From Terrabacter sp. MAHUQ-38 (lineage in GTDB: Bacteria; Actinomycetota; Actinomycetes; Actinomycetales; Dermatophilaceae): a DNA stretch of 64,000 nucleotides. Below are positions 8,801-18,361 of the stretch, piece after piece (the first letter of the stretch is position 1; the number at the start of each line of letters is the position of its first letter). Location: contig NZ_JACVCU010000002.1 of the NCBI RefSeq assembly GCF_014518425.1, forward strand, positions 372,001 to 436,000, read 5' to 3'. The notes under the pieces are model-generated. The model was not told the DNA's origin. It saw nothing but the letters and a program-made list of their open reading frames with translations, and made no database searches. The translations under genes and the position numbers were made by a program.

Positions 8801-10186
8801 ATGTCGGTTCTTCCCACCACGTCCCTCTGCGGCGGCGCGCCGGCGCCCGTCGTGCGGACCCGCGCCCTGCACGTCGTGCCCGAGGCTCGCACGCTGCCCG
8901 CCATCGTCGGTGCGGACCTCAGGGTCCCGACGCTCCACGGCGAGGTGGGCTACGCCAACCTCGACCATGCCGCCTCCACGCCGGCGCTCGAGACGGTCAA
9001 GGCCGCGGTCGACCGCGCGCTCGAGACGTACTCGTCGGTGCACCGCGGAGCCGGTTTCGCCTCGCGCCTCACGAGCGCCTGGTACGAGCAGGCCCGCGCC
9101 GAGGTCGCCTCGTTCGTCGGGGCACGCGAGGACGACACCGTCGTCTTCACCCGCACGACGACCGACTCGTGGGCGCTGCTGTCCAAGGCGCTGCCGAGCC
9201 GCACGACGGTCTTCGTCTTCGGCACGGAGCACCACTCGACGCTGCTGCCGTGGGGCCGGTACCGCACGGTGCGCCTGCCCGTCCCGCAGACGGTCGAGGA
9301 CGCGTACGCCCTCCTCGAGGAAGCCCTTGACGACCACCCGTCGCGCAACCGCCTCGTCGTCATCGCGGCCGCCAGCAACGTGACGGGTGAAGTCTGGCCG
9401 GTCGAGCGCCTCGCGGCCCTTGCACACGCGCACGGCGCCCGGATCGCCGTCGACGCAGCGCAGCTGTCCGCGCACCGCACCATCGACCTGACCGCGTGGG
9501 ACGCCGACTACGTCGCGTTCTCCGGGCACAAGACGTACGCGCCCTACGGCGCAGGGGTCCTCGCAGGCCGCTCCGACTGGCTCGACACCGGCAACCCCTA
9601 CCTGCTCGGCGGTGGCGCCACGCGCTCGGTGAGCGAGGAGGGCACGACGTGGGCCACCGGCCCGGCGCGGCACGAGGGCGGCAGCCCCAACGTCATCGGC
9701 GCAATCGCCTTGGCCGCCGCGTGTGCGACGATCAGCCGCCACCGCGAGGCCATCGAGGCCCACGAGGCCCGGCTGCTCGAGCGTCTGCAGCAGGGGCTCG
9801 GCGAGGTCCCCGGCGTCGAGGTGCTGTCGATCTTCGGTGACGAGAGCGACCGCGTCGGGGTCGTCGCGTTCACCATCGATGGCTGGGACTCCTCGCTCGT
9901 GTCGCAGGTCCTCTCGGTGGAGCACGGCATCGGCGTGCGTGACGGCAAGTTCTGCGCGCACCTGCTCGTCGACGAGCTGCTCGAGGACCCGTGGGGCGAG
10001 CGCTCGGCCACCGCGGTGCGCGCCAGCCTCGGCCTCGGCAGCACCCTCGAGGGCGTCGACCGCCTCGTCGCGGCCGTCTCTCGTCTCGTCGAGCAGGGCA
10101 CCGACGCCGCGTGGACGCTCACCGAGACCGGATGGGCCGTCGACGGCACCGACCCCCGCGACGTCGAGGTCGAGCGTCCCTGGTGA
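8801..10186 (+). CDS. Class V aminotransferase / cysteine desulfurase-like PLP enzyme
   Basis: This 461-residue PLP enzyme is of fold type I, class V (NifS/Csd-like). Visible marks are N-L-D-H-A-A near residue 53, the H-H-S pair near 144-146, the D-A-A-Q segment near 218-221 and the Schiff-base lysine K244 in S-G-H-K-T-Y-A-P-Y-G. A cysteine lies in the late G-K-F-C-A-H-L segment, where C-S lyases often have one, so cysteine desulfuration or a related C-S cleavage is plausible but unproven. The ATG at 8801 has a GGAG ribosome site and lies just after a SAM-IV riboswitch, which ties the gene to sulfur or SAM metabolism. It has no operon partner. Confidence 0.87.
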   Translation: MSVLPTTSLCGGAPAPVVRTRALHVVPEARTLPAIVGADLRVPTLHGEVGYANLDHAASTPALETVKAAVDRALETYSSVHRGAGFASRLTSAWYEQARAEVASFVGAREDDTVVFTRTTTDSWALLSKALPSRTTVFVFGTEHHSTLLPWGRYRTVRLPVPQTVEDAYALLEEALDDHPSRNRLVVIAAASNVTGEVWPVERLAALAHAHGARIAVDAAQLSAHRTIDLTAWDADYVAFSGHKTYAPYGAGVLAGRSDWLDTGNPYLLGGGATRSVSEEGTTWATGPARHEGGSPNVIGAIALAAACATISRHREAIEAHEARLLERLQQGLGEVPGVEVLSIFGDESDRVGVVAFTIDGWDSSLVSQVLSVEHGIGVRDGKFCAHLLVDELLEDPWGERSATAVRASLGLGSTLEGVDRLVAAVSRLVEQGTDAAWTLTETGWAVDGTDPRDVEVERPW

Positions 10187-10210
10187 CGCCGCTGGGCGAG
10201 TGACCCCGAG

Positions 10211-11305
10211 TCAGCGCGGGGGCAGCGAGTAGCTGGCCCAGACCGCGGCGTGGTCGGTGCCGTTGAACGCCACCTGTCCGGCCGAGACGAGTGTCAGCCC
10301 GCGGCTCAGGACGTGGTCGATCTGCACGACGGGCGGCAGCCGGTTGCCGGCGAAGGGCCACGTGCGCACCCACCCCTGGCCGTCGGTGGTCTGCGCGTCG
10401 GCGAGCCCCGAGGCCAGCTCGCGGAAGCCCGGGTGGGCGAAGCTCGCGTTGAAGTCGCCGGCCAGGACGAGGAGCTCGTCGCCGTCGAGCCGCTGCTTCC
10501 ACGTCTGGAGCGACCGGAGCCCCGCCCGCCACTCGTCGGTGTCGCCCCGGAGCGGCGCCATGGGGTGGGCGACCTTGAGCCGCACCGAGCCGTTGGGTAC
10601 CGTCACGTCGAGCTCGGGCTGGACGCTGGGAGTGCCCTCGACGGCCGGGTCGGTGGCCAGGCTGCGCACCGACAGCGGGTAGCGCGACAGCACCATCGTG
10701 CCGGTGAAGGTGTCGGCGCGTGCGAGGCCCTCTCGAGCCGTGAAGTAGTCGCCGGCGCCGGACGCGTCGAGCCGGCGCATCATGGCGGGCGTCGCCTCGA
10801 GGACGACGAGCACATCGACCGAGTGGTAGCGGACGGCATCCATGAGCTGGCTCGCGTTGGCACGGCCCGCCCAGACGTTGGCCGACATGACGGTGAGGTC
10901 ACGGTCGGCCTTCGGCTGCGACGACGCGAAGAACGCCGGTGCGGCGATGCCGGCCGCGACCGCGAGCGCGACGACGACCGGTACCAGCATCCACCAACGT
11001 CGCAGCAGCAGTGTCGCGACGGCGAGAAGCCCCAGCCCGATGGCGACGAAGGGGCCCGCCGTCTGGAGCACGACCACGACGTATGCCGTCGAGTCCAGCC
11101 ACCGCAGCGCCCCGACACCCGCGAGGACGACTAGGGCGAGCCCGATGGCCACGTCAGCGAGCCGGCGCAGCCGACGCTGCAGGCGCGCCACCCGAGCGGC
11201 GTCTCGCGCCGCATCGTCGTCGCGCGCGGAGTCGTCGAGCACAGGCTCGCCGGTGGCCTCGGTGGGGTCTGGACCGGCCTCCCCCGGGGCCGTCTGGACG
11301 CTCAC
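10211..11305 (-). CDS. Membrane-anchored endonuclease/exonuclease/phosphatase (EEP) family protein
   Basis: The 364-residue product has an acidic cytoplasmic N-terminus, three hydrophobic helices between about residues 50 and 130, and then an EEP-superfamily domain facing outward. EEP marks are visible in order: M-S-A-N-V-W-A-G, V-V-L-E-A-T, V-A-H-P-M-A-P-L, L-A-G-D-F-N-A-S and I-D-H-V-L. These supply the Mg-binding Glu, the Asp-Asn pair and the catalytic His. Substrates in this superfamily range from DNA to inositol phosphates and lipids; this membrane form resembles YafD/VanJ-type proteins. The GTG start is 1 base from the rnj stop, so it is probably read through from rnj. Confidence 0.85.
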   Translation of the reverse strand: MSVQTAPGEAGPDPTEATGEPVLDDSARDDDAARDAARVARLQRRLRRLADVAIGLALVVLAGVGALRWLDSTAYVVVVLQTAGPFVAIGLGLLAVATLLLRRWWMLVPVVVALAVAAGIAAPAFFASSQPKADRDLTVMSANVWAGRANASQLMDAVRYHSVDVLVVLEATPAMMRRLDASGAGDYFTAREGLARADTFTGTMVLSRYPLSVRSLATDPAVEGTPSVQPELDVTVPNGSVRLKVAHPMAPLRGDTDEWRAGLRSLQTWKQRLDGDELLVLAGDFNASFAHPGFRELASGLADAQTTDGQGWVRTWPFAGNRLPPVVQIDHVLSRGLTLVSAGQVAFNGTDHAAVWASYSLPPR

Positions 11306-11306
11306 G

Positions 11307-13007
11307 TCAGGCCTGCAGCACGACCGGGATGATCATCGGCCGGCGCCGGACCTTGCCGCCGACCCACGAGCCGACGGCTCGGCGCACGACCTGCTGGAGC
11401 TGCTGGTCGTCGCGCACGCCGTTGGCCACGGCCTCCTCGACGGCCCGCTCGACCTTCGGGATGACCTGCTGGAAGATCTCCTCGTCCTCGACGAAGCCGC
11501 GGGCCGTGATCTCCGGACCGCTCGCGATCTTGCCGGTCGCCGCATCGAGCACGACGATGCACGTGATGAACCCCTCGTCGCGCAGGATGCGGCGGTCCTT
11601 GAGCAGCGCCTCGTCCGCGCCGCCCACACTGCTGCCGTCGACGTACACGTAACCGCAGTCGACGACGCCGACCACGGACGCCTGGCCGTCGACGAGGTCG
11701 ACGACGACGCCGTCCTCGGCGAGCACCACGTTGCGCTCCGGGACGCCCGAGGCGACCGCGAGCTGGGCGTTGGCGTACATGTGGCGCCACTCCCCGTGGA
11801 CCGGCAGGACGTTGCGCGGCTTGACGATGTTGTAGCAGTAGAGGAGCTCGCCGGCGCTCGCGTGCCCGGAGACGTGCACCTTCGCGTTGCCCTTGTGCAC
11901 GACGTTGGCCCCGAGGCGCATCAAGCCGTTGATGATGCGGTAGACGGCGTTCTCGTTGCCGGGGATCAGGCTGCTCGCGAGGAGCACCGTGTCGCCCGGG
12001 CCGACGTCGATGCGGTGGTCGCGGTTGGCCATCCGCGACAGGGCCGCCATCGGCTCGCCCTGCGAACCCGTGCAGATGAGGACGAGCTCGTCGTCGCGCA
12101 GGCTCTCGATCTTCTTGATGTCGATGAGGATGCCGTCGGGCACCTTCAGGTAGCCGAGCTCGGCCGCGATGCCCATGTTGCGCACCATCGAGCGGCCGAC
12201 CATGGCGACCTTGCGGCCGGCCTTCTCCGCGGCGTCGAGGACCTGCTGGACTCGGTGCACATGGCTGCTGAAGCAGGCCACGATGACGCGGCGCTGCGCG
12301 TGGCGGAACACCCGGTCGATGGCCGGCGCGATCTCGAGCTCCGGGGTCGTGAAGCCGGGGACGTCAGCGTTCGTCGAGTCCGTGAGGAAGAGGTCCACGC
12401 CCTCCTCGCCGAGCCGGGCGAAGGCGCGCAGGTCGGTGAGGCGGCCGTCGAGCGGCAGCTGGTCCATCTTGAAGTCACCCGTGTGCAGCAGCGTGCCGGC
12501 CTCGGTGCGCACGAACACCGCGAGCGCGTCGGGGATCGAGTGGTTGACCGCGACGAACTCGAGGTCGAAGACGCCGACCCGCTCGCGCTGCCCCTCCTTG
12601 ACGGCCATGGAGTAGGGCCGGATGCGGTGCTCCCTCAGCTTGGCCTCGACGAGGGCGAGGGTCAGCGTCGAACCGATGAGCGGGATGTCGCCCTTGAGGC
12701 GGAGCAGGTAGGGCACGGCGCCGATGTGGTCCTCGTGCCCGTGCGTCAGGACGATGGCCTCGATGTCGTCGAGGCGGTCCTCGATGTACGTGAAGTCCGG
12801 AAGGATCAGGTCGACTCCCGGGTGGTGGTCCTCCGGGAAGAGCACGCCGCAGTCGATGACGAGGAGCTTGCCCTTCGTCTCGAGGACGGCCATGTTGCGG
12901 CCGACCTCCCCGAGCCCGCCGAGCGCGACGACCCGCAGGCCGTTGTCGGGAAGGGCGGGGGGCGTGGTCAGCTCAGGGTGGGGGTGGCTCACAGGGTGTC
13001 CTGTCAT
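11307..13007 (-). CDS. rnj: Ribonuclease J
   Basis: RNase J is a 5'-3' exo- and endoribonuclease that matures rRNA and degrades mRNA in the cytoplasm. The 566-residue protein has the metallo-beta-lactamase motif T-H-G-H-E-D-H-I-G at residues 88-95, the beta-CASP region (C-T-G-S-Q-G-E-P near 325), V-H-V-S-G-H-A-S and the terminal dimerisation domain. The ATG at 13007 is used; an in-frame GTG at 12992 could equally serve. It lies 51 bases after dapA on the same strand, a pairing conserved across Actinobacteria, and is followed by the EEP gene at 1 base. Confidence 0.95.
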   Translation of the reverse strand: MTGHPVSHPHPELTTPPALPDNGLRVVALGGLGEVGRNMAVLETKGKLLVIDCGVLFPEDHHPGVDLILPDFTYIEDRLDDIEAIVLTHGHEDHIGAVPYLLRLKGDIPLIGSTLTLALVEAKLREHRIRPYSMAVKEGQRERVGVFDLEFVAVNHSIPDALAVFVRTEAGTLLHTGDFKMDQLPLDGRLTDLRAFARLGEEGVDLFLTDSTNADVPGFTTPELEIAPAIDRVFRHAQRRVIVACFSSHVHRVQQVLDAAEKAGRKVAMVGRSMVRNMGIAAELGYLKVPDGILIDIKKIESLRDDELVLICTGSQGEPMAALSRMANRDHRIDVGPGDTVLLASSLIPGNENAVYRIINGLMRLGANVVHKGNAKVHVSGHASAGELLYCYNIVKPRNVLPVHGEWRHMYANAQLAVASGVPERNVVLAEDGVVVDLVDGQASVVGVVDCGYVYVDGSSVGGADEALLKDRRILRDEGFITCIVVLDAATGKIASGPEITARGFVEDEEIFQQVIPKVERAVEEAVANGVRDDQQLQQVVRRAVGSWVGGKVRRRPMIIPVVLQA

Positions 13008-13058
13008 TCGGTGGAGCTGCCGGGCCGTCGCGGGCTCCGGTCAGAGGTCATGGGGCGG

Positions 13059-13943
13059 TCATCCGACCGCCGAGAGCGCCTCGCGGACGAGTGCGGCCTG
13101 TGCCTCGTCTGCCTCGACCAGGGGCAGGCGAACGGCCGCCGACTCGATGAGGCCCTGGGCGAAGAGGCCGGACTTGGCCATGATCGCGCCCTGGGTGACG
13201 TTCATGACGGCGTTGACGATCGGGGCGAGGCGCCGGTGCACCGCGCGGGCGTCGTCCCACCGGCCCTCGACGACGGCGTCGGCCATCTCCCGGTATGCCG
13301 TCGGGGCGACCTGCGAGGTGACGCCGACGAAGCCGACCGCGCCGTTGACGAAGTGGGCGAGGTTCATCGCGTCGTCGCCGGAGTACCAGTCCAGGCCGGT
13401 GACCTGCATCATCTCGCTCGCGAACCACAGGTCGCCGCGGGCGTCCTTGACGGCGGCGATGCGCTCGTGCTCGGCGATGCGCAGGTAGGTCTCGCGGGCG
13501 ATCGCGATGCCGGACCTGCCGGGGATGTCGTAGACCATGACGGGCAGGTCGCTCGCGTCGGCGAGCGCCGTGAAGTGGGCGACAAGGCCCGCCTGCGGGG
13601 GCTTGTTGTAGTACGGGGTGACGGCGAGGACCGCGTCGGCGCCGGCCTTCTGCGCCAGACGCACCGACTCGATGCTCTTGGCCGTGTCGTTGCTGCCGGC
13701 ACCGGCGACGATGACCGCGCGGTCGCCGACGGCCTCGATGACAGCCCGGAGGAGCTCGTCCTTCTCGTCGGCGGACGTGGTCGGCGACTCACCGGTCGTG
13801 CCGGAGACGACGATGCCGTCGTGCCCCGCGTCGACCAGGTGGGCAGCCACCCGCTGTGCGGCGTCGAGGTCGACCGAGCCGTCAGCCCGCATGGGCGTGA
13901 CCATCGCCGAGAGAACACGTCCGAGTACGGGTGCGGCAGCCAT
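13059..13943 (-). CDS. dapA: 4-hydroxy-tetrahydrodipicolinate synthase
   Basis: DapA condenses pyruvate with aspartate semialdehyde in lysine and meso-diaminopimelate synthesis, feeding peptidoglycan. The 294-residue TIM barrel shows the G-T-T-G-E pyruvate-binding loop at residues 48-52, the catalytic Tyr in V-Y-D-I-P-G (Y138), and the Schiff-base lysine K166 in A-A-V-K-D. The ATG at 13943 matches the family start. It sits upstream of rnj. A long hairpin upstream at 14042-14083 separates it from thyA-dfrA, so it probably has its own promoter between about 13944 and 14040. Confidence 0.95.
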   Translation of the reverse strand: MAAAPVLGRVLSAMVTPMRADGSVDLDAAQRVAAHLVDAGHDGIVVSGTTGESPTTSADEKDELLRAVIEAVGDRAVIVAGAGSNDTAKSIESVRLAQKAGADAVLAVTPYYNKPPQAGLVAHFTALADASDLPVMVYDIPGRSGIAIARETYLRIAEHERIAAVKDARGDLWFASEMMQVTGLDWYSGDDAMNLAHFVNGAVGFVGVTSQVAPTAYREMADAVVEGRWDDARAVHRRLAPIVNAVMNVTQGAIMAKSGLFAQGLIESAAVRLPLVEADEAQAALVREALSAVG

Positions 13944-14041
13944 GGGGCCAAGGTTAGCGCCAGTGTCCGGCGATCCTCCCAGCGCGCCCACCCACGTCCC
14001 CGCACGGACATCCGACGTGTCGCTCCCGGGGGAACACAGAG

Positions 14042-14083
14042 GGCGAGGCACTACTCGCTCGGGGGTCCGAGTAGTGCCTCGCC
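14042..14083 (-). terminator. Strong hairpin terminator downstream of dfrA
   Basis: Positions 14042-14057 and 14068-14083 form a perfect 16-bp stem with a 10-base loop, 74 bases past the dfrA stop on the minus strand. No U-tract follows, which is common for actinobacterial terminators. It separates the thyA-dfrA unit from dapA-rnj. Confidence 0.7.
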
Positions 14084-14156
14084 ACCCACTACATCGCGGC
14101 CGTTCGGGTGGCGTTACACGCGAGTAGCAAGTTTCTGCGGCGGAGGGCCGACGAGC

Positions 14157-14636
14157 TCATTCCCGGCGCTCGTACGTCACCCACGCGAAGCCGTCGCGCC
14201 CGTCCCGGGCCGTCTCGACCCAGACGACCGGGTCGATCTCGGGGAAGGTGACCGAGCCCTCCGGGGACTGGTCGACCTCGGTGACGAGGAGGCGGGCGGC
14301 ATACGGCATGGCCTGTCGGTAGACCTCTCCCCCGCCGACGACGAAGACCTCGTCGGCGTCCCCCACGCGGGCGAGCGCCTCGGGCAGGGAGTGCGCGACC
14401 TCGACGCCGGGGTGGCCCCAGTCGCGCTGGCGGGTCACGACGACGCTGCGCCGGCCGGGCAGGGCGCCCATGGAGTCGAAGGTCCGCCGTCCCATGACCA
14501 TGGGGTGGCCCATCGTCGTGCGCTTGAAGAACTTGAGGTCCTCCGACAGGTGCCAGGGCATGGTCAGCCCGTCGCCGATGACGCCGTTGCGGCCGACGGC
14601 GGCGATGAGCGTGACGTTGCGGAGCACCTCGGTCAT
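14157..14636 (-). CDS. dfrA: Dihydrofolate reductase
   Basis: DHFR reduces dihydrofolate to tetrahydrofolate with NADPH, regenerating the cofactor oxidised by ThyA. The 159-residue protein has the A-A-V-G-R-N-G-V-I-G-D start, M-P-W-H-L-S-E-D-L-K-F-F-K (substrate-binding helix), M-G-R-R-T-F-D-S-M, V-V-T-R-Q and the V-V-G-G-G-E-V-Y motif that binds NADPH. It lies 27 bases downstream of thyA on the same strand, the usual functional pairing. A strong hairpin ends the unit. Confidence 0.95.
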   Translation of the reverse strand: MTEVLRNVTLIAAVGRNGVIGDGLTMPWHLSEDLKFFKRTTMGHPMVMGRRTFDSMGALPGRRSVVVTRQRDWGHPGVEVAHSLPEALARVGDADEVFVVGGGEVYRQAMPYAARLLVTEVDQSPEGSVTFPEIDPVVWVETARDGRDGFAWVTYERRE

Positions 14637-14663
14637 GCGGCCAAGACTTGCAGACCCGTCGGG

Positions 14664-15476
14664 TCAGACGGCGATGGGTGCCTTGATGCCCGGCTCGGCG
14701 ACGTAGTCGAGCAGCTCGAAGTCGTCGAGGTCGAACTCGTCGATGTCGTGCTTGTCGGGGTTGATCCGCATCGTCGGCAGGGCGTGGGGCGTGCGGGTCA
14801 GCTGCGTGCGGGCCTGCTCGAGATGGTTGACATACAGGTGTGCGTCGCCGAGGGTGTGCACGAACTCGCCGGGCGCCAGGTCGGTCAGCTGGGCGACCAT
14901 CTGGGTGAGCAGGGCATAGGACGCGATGTTGAACGGCACTCCGAGGAAGATGTCGGCGCTGCGCTGGTAGAGCTGGCACGAGAGCCGGCGCCGGCCGTCC
15001 GGCCCGGGCGGCGAGACGTAGAACTGGAACATCGTGTGGCACGGCGGCAGCGCCATGTCGTCGACGTCGGCGACGTTCCACGCCGAGACGATCAGCCGGC
15101 GGCTGTCGGGGTTGGTGCGGATCTGCTCGATGACCTTGGCGATCTGGTCGACACGGCGGCCGTCGGGCGTGGGCCACGAGCGCCACTGGTAGCCGTAGAT
15201 CGGGCCCAGGTCGCCGTCCTTGTCGGCCCACTCGTCCCAGATCGAGATGCCGCGCTCCTGGAGCCAGCGCACGTTGGTGTCGCCGCGCAGGAACCACAGC
15301 AGCTCGCCGATGATCGAGCGCAGGTGCAGCTTCTTCGTCGTCAGGGCCGGAAAGCCGTCGGCGAGGTCGAAACGCATCTGGTGGCCGAACACGCTGAGCG
15401 TGCCCGTGCCGGTCCGGTCGGACTTCTCCTGACCGTTGGTCAGGACGTGGTCGAGGAGGTCGAGGTACTGCCGCAC
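14664..15476 (-). CDS. thyA: Thymidylate synthase ThyA
   Basis: ThyA methylates dUMP to dTMP using methylenetetrahydrofolate, releasing dihydrofolate for the adjacent DHFR. The 270-residue protein carries the D-R-T-G-T-G-T phosphate loop at residues 20-26, the nucleophile C146 in [20 protein letters not shown] and D-A-H-L-Y-V-N-H. Many actinobacteria keep thyX near dapA; here thyA plus dfrA take that position. It is divergent from ilvA across 130 bases that hold both promoters, with no clear -10/-35 pair visible. Confidence 0.95.
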   Translation of the reverse strand: MRQYLDLLDHVLTNGQEKSDRTGTGTLSVFGHQMRFDLADGFPALTTKKLHLRSIIGELLWFLRGDTNVRWLQERGISIWDEWADKDGDLGPIYGYQWRSWPTPDGRRVDQIAKVIEQIRTNPDSRRLIVSAWNVADVDDMALPPCHTMFQFYVSPPGPDGRRRLSCQLYQRSADIFLGVPFNIASYALLTQMVAQLTDLAPGEFVHTLGDAHLYVNHLEQARTQLTRTPHALPTMRINPDKHDIDEFDLDDFELLDYVAEPGIKAPIAV

Positions 15477-15606
15477 GCCCGCAGCCTAGCCCCGCGGCCC
15501 GACAGTCCCACCTAGGTGCTCGGGTGCGTGCGGCCCGGCGCGTGGGTGCGTCTCGTGCACTGGTCCCTGCGCACGTGAGCAGTGAGGCGGCCCTAGGCTC
15601 GATGGC

Positions 15607-17193
15607 ATGTCGAGCGTGCCCGTGCAGGGCGGCACCGCGGCGGCGGGGGCAGCAGGCGCGGAGCACCTGCGAGAGGTCCTGCGCGCCCCGGTCTACGAGG
15701 CCGCAGTCGTGACGCCCCTCGAGGTGATGGAGTCGCTCTCGACGCGCCTGGGCAACACGATCGAGGTCAAGCGCGAGGACCGTCAACCGATCCACTCGTT
15801 CAAGCTGCGCGGCGCCTACACGTTCATGCGGCAGCTCGATGACGCGGAGCGGGCACGTGGCGTCGTGGCCGCGTCGGCCGGCAACCATGCGCAGGGCGTC
15901 GCGCTCTCGGCCGCCCTCCTCGACATCGAGGCCGACGTCGTCATGCCGGTGACGACCGCTCCGATCAAGGTCGACGCTGTCCGTGCGCACGGGGCTCGTG
16001 TGGTCCTCCACGGCGACACGTTCGACGAGGCCAAGGCCGAGGCCCTGCGGCTCGCCGTGGAGCGCGGACGGACCTATGTCGCGCCGTTCGACGACCCGCT
16101 CGTCATCGCGGGGCAGGGCACGCTCGGGCTCGAGCTGCTCCAGCAGGACGCGCACCTCGACCGCATCTTCGTCCCCGTCGGGGGCGGCGGCCTCGCCGCC
16201 GGCGTCGCCACGCTCGTCAAGTACCTCATGCCGGCCGTGCAGGTCATCGGGGTCGAGCCCGACGACGCCGCGTGCCTCACGGCGGCCCTGGCCGCCGGCC
16301 GGCCGGTCGAGCTGCCCGAGGTGAGCAGGTTCGCGGAGGGCGTCGCCGTCAAGCGCATCGGTGACCGCACGTTCGAGCTGTGCCGTGAGCACCTCGACGA
16401 CGTCGTCACGGTGAGCTCCGACGAGATCTGTGCGGCGATCAAGGACATCTTCGAGGACGTGCGTGCCGTCGCCGAGCCCGCCGGAGCCGTCGCCCTCGCA
16501 GGGCTCAAGAAGTACGTCGAGGAGAAGGACATCCGCGGCGAGCGCCTCGCCCACGTGCTCTCGGGCGCCAACGTCAACTTCCACACGCTGCGCTACATCT
16601 CCGAGCGCGCGGAGGTCGGGGAGCACCGTGAGGCCCTGCTCGGCGTGACGATCCCGGAACGGCAGGGTTCCTTCCTCACCTTCGTCGAGGCCCTCGCCGG
16701 GCGGGCCGTGACGGAGTTCAACTACCGTCTCGACGACACCTTCGAGGCACGGATCTTCGTCGGCGTGCGCCTGGCCCGCGGGCTCGCCGAGCGGGCGGAG
16801 ATCATCGCCGAGATCGCCATGGCCGGTTACGAGGTGGTCGACCTCTCGGACGACGACACCGCCAAGACCCACGTGCGCTACATGATCGGCGGGCACCCGC
16901 CGCAGTGCCGCGAACGGGTCTACTCGTTCGAGTTCCCCGAGCACCCGGGCGCCTTGCTGCGCTTCCTCACCGAGCTCGGCACCCGCTGGAACATCACGAT
17001 GTTCCACTACCGCAGCCACGGGTCCGACTCGGGGCGCGTGCTCTGCGCGTTCGAGGGCGTCGACGACAACCCCGCGGAGGCCGACGACTTCCTCCGGCAC
17101 GTCGAGGACCTCGGCTACCCGTGCAAGGACGTCACGTCGAGCCCGGCGCTCTCGTACTTCCTGCTGTCACGTCCGCGGCATTCGGCGATCTAG
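15607..17193 (+). CDS. ilvA: Threonine ammonia-lyase, biosynthetic
   Basis: IlvA deaminates threonine to 2-oxobutanoate, the first step of isoleucine synthesis. The 528-residue product has the PLP lysine K66 in H-S-F-K-L-R-G-A-Y, the A-S-A-G-N-H-A-Q-G loop near 98 and the glycine-rich P-V-G-G-G-G-L phosphate-binding loop near 190. After about residue 340 come two ACT-like regulatory domains (E-R-Q-G-S-F and F-P-E-H-P-G-A-L), so this is the long allosteric biosynthetic form, not the short catabolic one. It is monocistronic; its stop overlaps the stop of the convergent flavin monooxygenase by 4 bases. Confidence 0.94.
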   Translation: MSSVPVQGGTAAAGAAGAEHLREVLRAPVYEAAVVTPLEVMESLSTRLGNTIEVKREDRQPIHSFKLRGAYTFMRQLDDAERARGVVAASAGNHAQGVALSAALLDIEADVVMPVTTAPIKVDAVRAHGARVVLHGDTFDEAKAEALRLAVERGRTYVAPFDDPLVIAGQGTLGLELLQQDAHLDRIFVPVGGGGLAAGVATLVKYLMPAVQVIGVEPDDAACLTAALAAGRPVELPEVSRFAEGVAVKRIGDRTFELCREHLDDVVTVSSDEICAAIKDIFEDVRAVAEPAGAVALAGLKKYVEEKDIRGERLAHVLSGANVNFHTLRYISERAEVGEHREALLGVTIPERQGSFLTFVEALAGRAVTEFNYRLDDTFEARIFVGVRLARGLAERAEIIAEIAMAGYEVVDLSDDDTAKTHVRYMIGGHPPQCRERVYSFEFPEHPGALLRFLTELGTRWNITMFHYRSHGSDSGRVLCAFEGVDDNPAEADDFLRHVEDLGYPCKDVTSSPALSYFLLSRPRHSAI

Positions 17194-18278
17194 GCGACGG
17201 CCTCTCGGCCGCGCGCGAGCTGACGCCGGACGGCCCTGGCTGCCGCCCGTCCGGCACGGTTGGCGCCGATGGTCGACGCCGACGGTCCGTAGCCGACGAA
17301 GTGGATGCGCGGGTCAGCGGTCGACGTCGTGAACGTGTGCTCGTCGAAGGGTGCGACGAGCCGTATGCCGCCGAGCTCGCTCCTGAGGTGGAGGGGCCGC
17401 AGGTGCCCCACCGTCGGGCGGAAGCCGGTGGCCCAGAGGATGACGTCAGCGCGCTCGAACGAGCCGTCCGGCCACCGCACGCCGTCGGGCTCGACTCGGG
17501 CGAACATGGGCCGCCGTGCATAGGCGCCGAGCTCCGCGGCGCGCTCCTCCTGCGGGCGGAGCATGAGGCCGGTGACACTGACGACGCTGCGGGGTGGCAG
17601 GCCCTGGGCGACGCGCTCTTCGACGAGCGCGACTGCCTGGCGACCGACGTCCCGCGTGAACTCGCTGGTGCGCCAGACCGGTTCACGTCGTGTCACCCAG
17701 ATGGTGTCCGCCACGGGCGCGAGCTCGCCGAGGAGCTGCACCGCCGACGCTCCTCCGCCCACGACGACGACGCGCCTGCCGGCGAGCTCGTCGGGCCCTC
17801 GGTAGTCGACGGTGTGCAGCTGTCTGCCCCGGAAGGTCTCGATGCCCGGGTAGTACGGCACGAAGGGCGTCTCCCAGGTGCCGGTGGCGTTGACGACCGA
17901 CCGGGTCAGCCACGTTCCGCTGGTCGTCCCCACCCGCAGGACGCCGTCCGGGTCGTCGTCGACGGGTGCGACGGAGGTGATGCGCACCGGCCGTACGACC
18001 GGCAGGTCGAAGTGCCGCTCGTACTCCGCGAAGTAGCGCGGCACGAGCACGTTGGCGCGGTCCCCCAGCGCGTGCTCGGGGACGGCCATGCCGGGCAGCT
18101 CGGCGATGCCGTGGACGTCCGCCATCGTGAGGCTGTCCCACCGGTGCTGCCAGGCGCCGCCCGGGCGTTCATTGGCGTCGAGCACGACGAACGGCTCGGC
18201 CCCGAGCCGCTTCAGGTGGTGCGCTGCCGAGAGACCGGCCTGACCCGCCCCGATGACCACGACCTCGACCACGTCCAC
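17190..18278 (-). CDS. FAD/NAD(P)-dependent monooxygenase-like oxidoreductase
   Basis: This 362-residue flavoprotein begins with a Rossmann dinucleotide fold, V-V-I-G-A-G-Q-A-G-L-S at about residues 7-17, and has a second V-V-V-V-G-G-G-A-S-A NAD(P) motif near 170. Between them lies a G-T-W-E-T-P-F-V-P segment. The layout matches the flavin-containing monooxygenase/CzcO-like group, which oxygenates N, S or carbonyl substrates. The substrate cannot be read from the sequence. It runs on the same strand as paaABCDE, 911 bases... more precisely its 3' end is far beyond paaE upstream order, so it follows paaE by 83 bases and could be read through from that operon. Confidence 0.85.
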   Translation of the reverse strand: MDVVEVVVIGAGQAGLSAAHHLKRLGAEPFVVLDANERPGGAWQHRWDSLTMADVHGIAELPGMAVPEHALGDRANVLVPRYFAEYERHFDLPVVRPVRITSVAPVDDDPDGVLRVGTTSGTWLTRSVVNATGTWETPFVPYYPGIETFRGRQLHTVDYRGPDELAGRRVVVVGGGASAVQLLGELAPVADTIWVTRREPVWRTSEFTRDVGRQAVALVEERVAQGLPPRSVVSVTGLMLRPQEERAAELGAYARRPMFARVEPDGVRWPDGSFERADVILWATGFRPTVGHLRPLHLRSELGGIRLVAPFDEHTFTTSTADPRIHFVGYGPSASTIGANRAGRAAARAVRRQLARGREAVA

Positions 18279-18361
18279 GCCCCGAACAACACCGTCGCGT
18301 CACTCCGTGTTCCGTGCGGCGCTGCAGCCCGGCCGTCCTCCGAACGAGGGCCGAAGGAGGC

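Noticed and set aside
10842-15515. A very long plus-strand open frame (1557 codons)
   Set aside because: It is antisense to the EEP gene, rnj, dapA, dfrA and thyA, and its sequence is low-complexity Arg/Asp/Gly without any domain.
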